From Combretum micranthum (taxonomy: Eukaryota > Streptophyta > Magnoliopsida > Myrtales > Combretaceae), in assembly GCA_024138025.1 (NCBI GenBank), contig JAMXBD010000822.1, positions 1-64,000 on the forward strand: DNA of 64,000 nucleotides, given 5' to 3'. The position numbers were made by a program, and so were the translations under genes. Below, one piece after another: positions 56,863-64,000 of this stretch. The notes below the pieces were generated by a model. The model was not told the DNA's origin and searched no databases. It saw only the letters and a program-made list of their open reading frames with translations. The stretch's first letter is position 1. Every line of letters starts with the position of its first letter.

Positions 56863-57989
56863 TAGGGGTGTGCAAAAAAACCGAATGTTTAGGACAACCG
56901 AACCGAAACCGAAAAATTTATCCGAAATAAATGGTTAACCGATCCATCGGTTTAGGTTTAGGATTACCATTTTCTAATTTTTTTGGTTTTCGGTTTCGGT
57001 TTCTGGTTTTTTATACTAAAATCCGACGGATTCGTTAACCGATCCATAATTATAATATATATAATTTATAATATATCTATATAATTATTTTTTTAAAAAT
57101 ATAAATAGGATGTTCAACTTCAAGTCTCAACGTTGTCTGTTTATATATTCTCAATTTATAGTTTATATATGTATGATCATTTGTTGTTCTACGATGTAGC
57201 CATAAGCCAGCACATCATTTTATTATTTTTTCATATGTTTATATCAGTTTTCGACAATTCTATCGTGCATAAGTAATATATAAGCAGAACGACACTTACT
57301 TTCATTTTGTATAAATACTTTTCCTCGATCCTTTCTGTCCAGATTTGCTATTAACAACAAATTACATAATTAACCTCAAAATTCATTTTCAAATTACATT
57401 TTTATCACTTGTGAATTTATCCTAACTTTATTAATAAAAATCATATTACAATAGGCTCTTGCAAACTAACATTCTAGTTTTAGTTTTCTCTAACATGTTA
57501 ACTATACACCAAGCCAAAGCCAAAGCCAAAGCCAAAGCCAAAGCCAAAGCCAAAGGGTATAATATAAGACTTTTAAGTTAAGGCAATCATAGACCAACGA
57601 TTTACCTCGATTGACTTACCATTGCAATTGACATTGATGCCTTAGATTTTGGAAGACAACCGAATCATGAGGATTCCATTAGTGATCAAACTCCATGAAT
57701 AGATCTTAGTTTTATATTCTCAATTTATAGTTTTTAATATAATTAAAAAAAGTATTTTAATTTTTTTATGGACATATTGAAAAATATGTTTAACGGCAAA
57801 TTTTGCATAACCATTATATTAAACGGTTAAAAACCGAAAACCGAAAAAATTAACCGAAAAAAAGGTTAACCGTTAAGGCGGTTAACCGTTCATAATGATC
57901 GGTTTAGGATCAATATTGAAAATCCGATCATTACGATTAGGATAAAAAAATGGGGCCACGGACTGGTTAACCGAACCGTGAACACCCTA
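56863..57989. mobile_element. Non-autonomous hAT element, family Y copy 2
   Basis: 1127 bases with ends TAGGGGTGTGCA and (reversed) TAGGGTGTTCACGG, flanked by perfect 8-bp duplications CTGGCGAA (56855-56862 and 57990-57997). Subterminal regions are rich in ACCGAA/GGTTAACC words, typical of hAT. It contains seven tandem AAGCCA units at 57511-57552. No transposase frame. Confidence 0.9.
57511..57552 (+). repeat. (AAGCCA)7 hexanucleotide repeat
   Basis: Seven uninterrupted copies of AAGCCA inside the hAT element; the lack of interruptions suggests recent slippage. Confidence 0.95.
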
Positions 57990-58145
57990 CTGGCGAACCA
58001 GTTGGTAGTTTTGTTTGAGGAATCAGTGGTATGTTTATTTCGGGGTTGAAAAATGAGTTAATAATTATTAAAACGAATTATCTGTACATCATAATGAAGA
58101 TAAGTTTTTCTCATTCTGCAATGTCAACGGCCTACGAACAAATAT

Positions 58146-58295
58146 GGGTCGTTTAGCAAGAAACAGACTAGACACATATAAGGTATGGATGACTAACAGA
58201 TAACAAATAGACAATTTCATCTATAAAAAGATCAAATAGGCCAGATACAAATCAAATACAGATACAAATGAAAAATATACCATCCAAACAGACCC
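58146..58295. mobile_element. Small MITE with GGGTC ends
   Basis: 150 bases; left GGGTCGTTTAGCAAG and reversed right GGGTCTGTTTGGATGG are imperfect inverted repeats. Flanking duplication not resolved. Confidence 0.45.
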
Positions 58296-58339
58296 TTTAA
58301 ACAATGGCTAACTTAATTCTTGTTATATAAATTAGCTAT

Positions 58340-60540
58340 TGTAGACACTCCATTTTTGCCCATTTAAGACTTCAATTTATAGCAAAAGTTAATATTATAT
58401 TAAGCCCACAAATTACAATAAAATATTGTTATTATTATTATTAAAAATAATATAATAAATAGAAAAATAATAAAAATAAATAAATAGAAAAAATAACAAA
58501 TATAGTAAGTTTATAAGAATAAAGATCTAGTACTAATTTTAATTATAAATTTTCTTAGACCTAATTAAATAACCCACAATGGGTTGGTTAATTTAATCGG
58601 GTCCTTGGAAGCCTTAAGTATTATTTATGTAAAAACCATGACCAAGACATAGGCTAATGACCTATTGGAAAAAAAAAAACACACACGCGCGCATGCATAA
58701 GGGAGACTGAAGTTCTATTCACGCATAAGGGAGACTAAAATTCTATTCACGCATAAAGCATTGCTCTTTTTTTTTTTCCCCTCCTAGGCGCGTGCATAAC
58801 ATGCTAGTGCTTGCAAGCGCATAAGACACACATGTTGTCTCCTTCTCTAAGTTACAGCTTTCTCCAGCTTGTTGGCGCTATTCATTTTCTTCTAGGCTTT
58901 CACTAAATCAATGGAGGGGAATTAAAGAGGACATGGAATACTACGAATTCGAATAAAAAACTAGTTCTAAAACTCGTGATTTGTCATTTAATTTTTTATC
59001 CAAGGTATAGAAAAAGACCGTTTTTGCACGCAAGGAAGAATTCAAATTTCAAGTTGATTCTTCGTGTTAGTTTTTCGAAAGCACATGTTTAATTCAATTT
59101 AAGCACGTTAGATCTTTTCCTAATGTTTATTAAGCCCAAAAGCTTCAAAACACATTCAATCAAGCTTAAGACACTTGAATTCGTGTGTGTTTTGTCTATG
59201 CCATTTATGGCTGTATCCTACCTAAGTTAACCCCTAAGTAGTATAAATAGGGGTCGGATCCTTCATCCATGGCATCGAAAACAATCAACAATCAACATGG
59301 AAATCACACACAAAAAACTCAAATATGAAGTTGCTTGAAAGTTAGGGTTTCGAATCTTGAAATTCCGATTGGGGAGTTTTAGGGCAAAGTTGAACGAATT
59401 CATGGTCATAGAGAGGTTTCTGGCAAGCTAAAGATTCAATTTCTAGGATTAGGGTAAATCGACATCATATTTACCAATTCCAACCAAGCTTGCCAGTTAA
59501 TTGTTGCTGTAAGAGTTTAAATCACCACCTACGATAAGTTTTGAGTTGAACAACCACTATTGGATTGTTCCTTCTCCCATTCTCAATCCATTTGACAATC
59601 CCCGTGCTACCCAGAACCATTAGGTTGGTAATTCCAAGCTTTGTTGGTTGCTTGCTGCTAGTTCAGACCTGACAAACCAAATCCAACCTGAATTTGCTCT
59701 CAAATCTAACTACGACTCCGCACGCAGCATCTGTTAAGGTAAGTTCAAATTTTCTTTTCTTTTTTTTTCATTAAATAGTTTCAGAAAAAATAAAAAAATG
59801 AAAAAAAAGCGAATAAATAAAAATAAAAATTATTAAAAATAATGGTAGTAACTGAAAATGGTCTAGTTTTGTAAATAGGAAGTGTTTAGAAAATAAAAAT
59901 AAAAAATTGATATAGTGGTTTTATGAATATGTGTAAATTTACTAGAAATTTATCACATAGAAAAATCAATTTTCCAAAATAAAAGCAAATTTGATAGATT
60001 TAAAGGACTCATAATACTAAAAATCCATTTTTTTCCAAAATGATTAAAATATAATAAATTTAAAGTGATAAGGATTTAAAATTTTAAAATAATCAATCTA
60101 CTAAATTTTTTTTAAAAGAATTACGTTGTTTCTGATCCTAATTATCAGGTACGTAGGCATCTATGGGAGATCATAAAATCTGAAAAAATTATTTTTTATT
60201 CCATCACATTCTTTTGTAAATATTGAGCTAATTAGTTGGTTGTAAATACTAAATGATTTTGTTCCAGAATTGTGAATGATTCTCGAATGATATTGTAAAT
60301 ATCATGGTTTGTAAATTTGATAAATCTCTCTTTTTTGGGCATTGAAAAAATAATAGATTTTAGTTTAAGAATTTCAAGTGGTAACTGTATAGGTTTTAAT
60401 AAGATAGCCTTCGAATTTATGAAATTCTAGCTCTTTGAGAAAAAAAAAAATTTAATTTTGGTAGATCAATAGCTAAGTTAAGATCAATTAATCTATTGAT
60501 ATTAACTTATAATTTTTTCAACTATAGCTGGGTAGCGACT
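58340..60540 (+). mobile_element. Probable Tat/Ogre-type LTR
   Basis: Starts TGTAGACACTCCATTTTTGCCC, a form common to this LTR group, has a TATA box (GTATAAATAGGGG, 59242-59249) and a transcript-leader-like stretch after it. At 60531-60542 GGTAGCGACTCT resembles the core of the primer site in Tat/Ogre elements. The right limit is uncertain: if it is a solo LTR ending CA at 60520, the flanks GCTAT and ACTAT match at 4 of 5. No coding domains follow. Confidence 0.45.
59242..59249 (+). promoter_or_regulatory. TATA box in the Tat/Ogre-type LTR
   Basis: TATAAATA followed by GGGGTCGGATCC and then A/C-rich leader-like sequence (CAATCAACAATCAACATGG). Confidence 0.5.
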
Positions 60541-60972
60541 CTAGAATATTTTCAAAAATTAATTTTTTTTTAATTCTTAGTCGATAATTTGTATCAAATG
60601 GGTTAGAGTTTGGTATAAATCGAATTAAAAGAAATTAAACCAAAAATTGAAAAATTCAGGTTGGACACCTACCTTTAATCTAACGAATAGGAAATAGGAC
60701 TACACAAAAACCTCTTTTCTGGTTCAATTTTATTTTACTTGAATAGAAAAAAGCACTACACGGTGAGTTATCCGGTAATCTACTATTATTCCACATTGCT
60801 AAACTTTGTGAGTTAATCTACTCTGTATTATGTAGATGAATGGCTTTTACTAAATTTGTTAAGGTTACGGGATAAGTGGAGCCTTTATAGACTTAATAGG
60901 TGTATAAGCGTAAAACAAGCAATAAATGGGCTATACATTTTGTTCTCACTAAATAAAGGTTACCGATTAAGA

Positions 60973-61031
60973 AGATAATCATGATGTTCCGGCCAAAAAA
61001 AAAAAAAAAAAAAAAAAAGATAATTATGATG
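60973..61031 (+). repeat. Minimal retroposon: TTCCGGCC plus poly(A) in a 14-bp duplication
   Basis: AGATAATCATGATG (60973-60986), TTCCGGCC, 24 A to 61018, then AGATAATTATGATG (61018-61031). The flanks match at 13 of 14. This is the signature of target-primed retroposition that copied only the last eight bases and tail. Confidence 0.6.
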
Positions 61032-63130
61032 ATCATGATAAAAATAAAGTTTAACGATGCAATCGGTCCTCAACTTTGTCATCAATTTCATATGTGAATT
61101 AACACGCTATAATGTTTATATATAATTATTATTACTTCTTCTTTTTTTTTTTTCAGTTTAGGATCATTATTTTTATGGTCAACTTAATCTTAGCTATAAT
61201 CACAATCACCATCAGCAGAATAAGAGAGTGCAAACTTAACACAAAGCCCGATCCAAAATATTTAAATTTCCTGTTACTCTCCACTGTGGCTGAAGGGAGC
61301 TCCTGCTCTTTCTACAATAATATAAAGCAGGCTAGGAGATGAGGTTTTAACAATGTGGGATGACGTGTTTTGCTAGGTTTAGCGTTCTTGAAACAGAGGA
61401 TTAACTCTTAGGAATTTTGCAATATATTTTCTAATATGATTATTAGTAATTGCAATTTGACGCTGTCTTCTGATGCCAAAAGAAATTTCAAAATTCGAAG
61501 CCACTAATTCAAAAAAATAACAAAAGCTTCATTTGCATTCATCCGGTTAATTTTTTAAATTCTGAATCAACAAACCCTCTTATGTGGATCACTATATTTA
61601 TTGCTCTCTCAGTTGTTACAATTGAAAAATCAAAGGAAGAATACCTTTAACACATCACATCTCCGATATTATTCGAGAAGCCAAGTTTTTCTTACCTTTG
61701 TTAAACTAATTCCTTTGATGGGATTAAATACACTTCTTTTCGTTATTCCACAACACCAATTCATTTGCTCTTAAAATCACCAGATTCTGGCCAAACAAAA
61801 ACACAAAATCACTTCCGCCCTTGATATCAGAACCCCAAACCTCGCAAGTCGCAGCAGCCGCACCTATACAACCATCAAACCACTAAACTAGGAAGACACA
61901 ACTCTAGACTATTGCCTTTATGTCTCGCCATATCCAGAAGCTCGCAGCTCTTCGTCCTAATGATACTCTAACCATACTGTTTCAGGATTGTTGTTCCTTT
62001 GGGATGTACAGGGAATGTCTATTGTCTACTATAGAATGAATAGTTTTTCTATTGGTTTATTTATTTATTTATTTTTTGTGATTTTGGTATTTGCCTAGCC
62101 TCAGTGTGTAAATGAACAATGCATATACACATATTCCCAAGTCGTAAACGCATCAAAAGCTTGGCCAATCCAGTGTCATTGCATTGTTAGTTCTGTTGGT
62201 GGAAGTTCTTCTTAATTTGATCTATTTTTATTTGTTTCGGTTTGCTCTTGCATTCCGTAGGTTTGGTTTAGCTTTAGTAGGCAGATTATAATATATTATA
62301 TTATAAATTTTAATGATAAAAATCCAGAAAAGCTAAATATAAATATATTTGTATACACCTAACTTTTATCTTATGAGACATAGAAAAATTACAATTAACA
62401 AAAATAAAAAATAGAAAAGCTTTAATTTTCCCAAATTCCAATTTCTTTAATCGTAAGGACATCATTTAAAAGAATACAAGACATACCCAGCACATTGGGG
62501 CTTTTTAATACCGCAAGGGTTAATCGACGATTGTTGTTGATATACCTATGAAAGTGAAATTCCTTTTGGCATAAGAAAACAATTGCTGTCTTGTGGAGCA
62601 TTAATATGATTATTCCCTGTTTCAAGAATGCTAAAACAGAGGAAAACACTAGAAGAGTCTATCCGTGAAGTTACCCCACACTGTCAAAACTTCATCTTTT
62701 AGCCTATGCTAACAAAAGGAGCTGTAAGCCTAGCGGCTTGAGTTGAAGTGCTGGGAGAGTTTGCACTCTTTTATTCTGGTGGTAGTGATTGTAATTGTAA
62801 TTATAATTCTTATCAAGATTAAGTTAATAATAATCGTAGAAATAATGAAGAATGATCCTAACTAAGAAAACATTAATAATAGTTATGGAGGAAATAAAAA
62901 TAGAATCATGTAGTATTGACACATGTCGCTCTTTAAACGTTTAATTTGTTCAGGTATGAAATTTGGCGAGGTACCAATCATGTCATTAATCCCGATAATA
63001 ACTAATAAGTTTGTTCATGTTCATCTAAATCTTTTATTTAGTTGTGTAAGTTCAGGTAGTTAGTTTAGTTAGTGATTAAAAAGGGAATATTTAATAAATT
63101 TGTTCATGTAAATTCCTCATAGTGAGGTTA
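61032..63130. other. AT-rich intergenic DNA, no gene assigned
   Basis: Open frames of 75-76 codons occur (61112-61342 +, 62649-62422 -) but without motifs. No repeats stood out. Confidence 0.45.
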
Positions 63131-63560
63131 ATATATATTTAACAACTCATATAATTTATAAATTTTAAAAAAGATAAAAAAAACTGGCCATTTAAACGAA
63201 TCGAGGTCGAGCTTAAATTTCAAATTCGATAAAAGCTAGCTTCGAGCCTAATTTATAAATAAGTTGAGCTTGAGCTTATAATAAATATTCAAATTAAACG
63301 AACATAGTTTAAGCCTAGATTTCAAACTCAATAAAAAGCTTGGTTCAAGTTTAAGTTCAAGTTCGAGTTTGATAATTTTTAAACGTACCAAGCCTAAACC
63401 TTTGAATCTATTGAGCTCAAAATAAGGCTCATTAAACTAAACGAATAGAGCTGAAGTCTAGATTTCAAGTTCGATAAAAAGCTCGATCCAAGTTCAAGTT
63501 AAATATATAAACCAAGCTTGAGCCTTCAAAAGCTCGGCTTGACTTGTTTGCAATCCTATG
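63130..63560. repeat. AGCTTGAGCTT / TTCAAGTTCGA word region
   Basis: Scattered words AAGCTTG, GAGCTTGAGCTT, TTCAAGTTCGAG and CAAGCTTGAGCC recur at short intervals. This vocabulary is typical of non-autonomous hAT-type elements in plants, but no termini or duplication were fixed. Similar words lie at 34340-34620. Confidence 0.4.
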
Positions 63561-64000
63561 TTGGATTGGCTTGTTTGTAGCTCTATATATATTAAATTAA
63601 ATGGTATTTAAAATTGAAGTTTTTATCCAAATTTTAAGTATTAAATTTCATACTTTCCTTTTTAATATGTTAAAATCTATAGAGTTGAACGGTCAATGCA
63701 TGTGACCCGTCCCGCTTGGAAAACCTTGATGAATAAACCGGTTAGTTTGGGCATTGCAAGGGAAATAGAACGAATCAGCATTGCCAATACTTAAAAATAT
63801 TCATGATAAAGTTCAAACAATCTTTTTCGTTATTTAACTCCCCGCCAAACAGCACAACTTCAAACTTTCTATTTAACTTTTCCATAGTTTTGTCATTCCA
63901 TCAAAGTCTACTGTCCAAGCCAAAACCCTGTTTATCAAGCATCTTTCCTACTCTTCTTATCTCTCTCGCTTGTAGCCTCTCAGGCCCTTTGTCGACTCCA
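63561..64000. other. Right edge, possible upstream region of a gene outside the window
   Basis: The last 170 bases become pyrimidine-rich (CTTCTTATCTCTCTCGCTTG), as in plant 5' leaders, but no start codon with a convincing frame is inside the window. Confidence 0.3.

Overview
This is a gene-poor, AT-rich stretch of a flowering-plant nuclear genome, probably a eudicot. The evidence is Athila- and Tat-lineage Ty3/gypsy elements, solo LTRs, hAT- and Mutator-type non-autonomous transposons, LINE and SINE debris, and an F-box/DUF295 gene. I cannot name the species. No bacterial-style operons, CRISPR arrays, rRNA or tRNA genes were seen.

Layout. 1.1-5.1 kb and 17.9-18.7 kb are one decayed Tat-lineage element on the + strand (LTR/U5, gag, integrase, then a 39-bp tandem array). 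An almost complete 12.8-kb Athila element on the - strand (5121-17939) sits inside that array. It has a perfect GTAAT target duplication, 1.43-kb LTRs differing at roughly 1% of positions, a tRNA-Asp primer site, gag, protease, RT, RNase H, integrase, an ATHILA ORF-1-like region and a polypurine tract. At 18.7-20.1 kb lies half of another LTR. From 20 to 30 kb there is a SINE-like copy, two hAT-type elements, and a solo LTR (B, - strand) carrying a second solo LTR (A, + strand), both with exact 5-bp duplications. 30-38 kb holds a second SINE-like copy, MITEs and the only recognisable host gene, an F-box/DUF295 gene at 35.6-36.8 kb. 38.6-41.4 kb (C) and 46.0-50.0 kb (D) are two more solo LTRs with exact duplications. 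43.5-44.8 kb has a MITE and a Pack-MULE-like element holding a glycosyltransferase fragment. 51.5-61 kb holds two related hAT elements, a P4-ATPase pseudogene, LINE endonuclease and RNase H relics, and a Tat/Ogre-like LTR. The last 3 kb is AT-rich DNA with no gene seen.

Most unusual features. (1) Solo LTRs A, C and D carry two short peptide-coding segments (a QPPEQ-LLLL segment and an acidic GY-D-E segment) that differ between copies largely at synonymous codon positions, with a splice-acceptor-like site before the second in A and D and donor-like sites near the other end. (2) LTR A has four perfect hairpins in 94 bases with one invariant loop (GATGCA) and four different, fully paired stems; LTR C shows the same family on the other strand. 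(3) The Athila element has two copies of a 'hairpin with AGGA loop plus polypurine tract' module, again with same loop and different stems. (4) Several TE families carry blocks of family-specific self-complementary words. LTR-encoded structured RNA plus a small LTR-encoded protein is the best candidate here for an undescribed system.

Data quality. The F-box gene and the young Athila element are broken by many frame breaks, most of which behave as loss of a single base, often in short homopolymers. This looks more like residual assembly error than natural decay, so 'pseudogene' calls for these loci are provisional.
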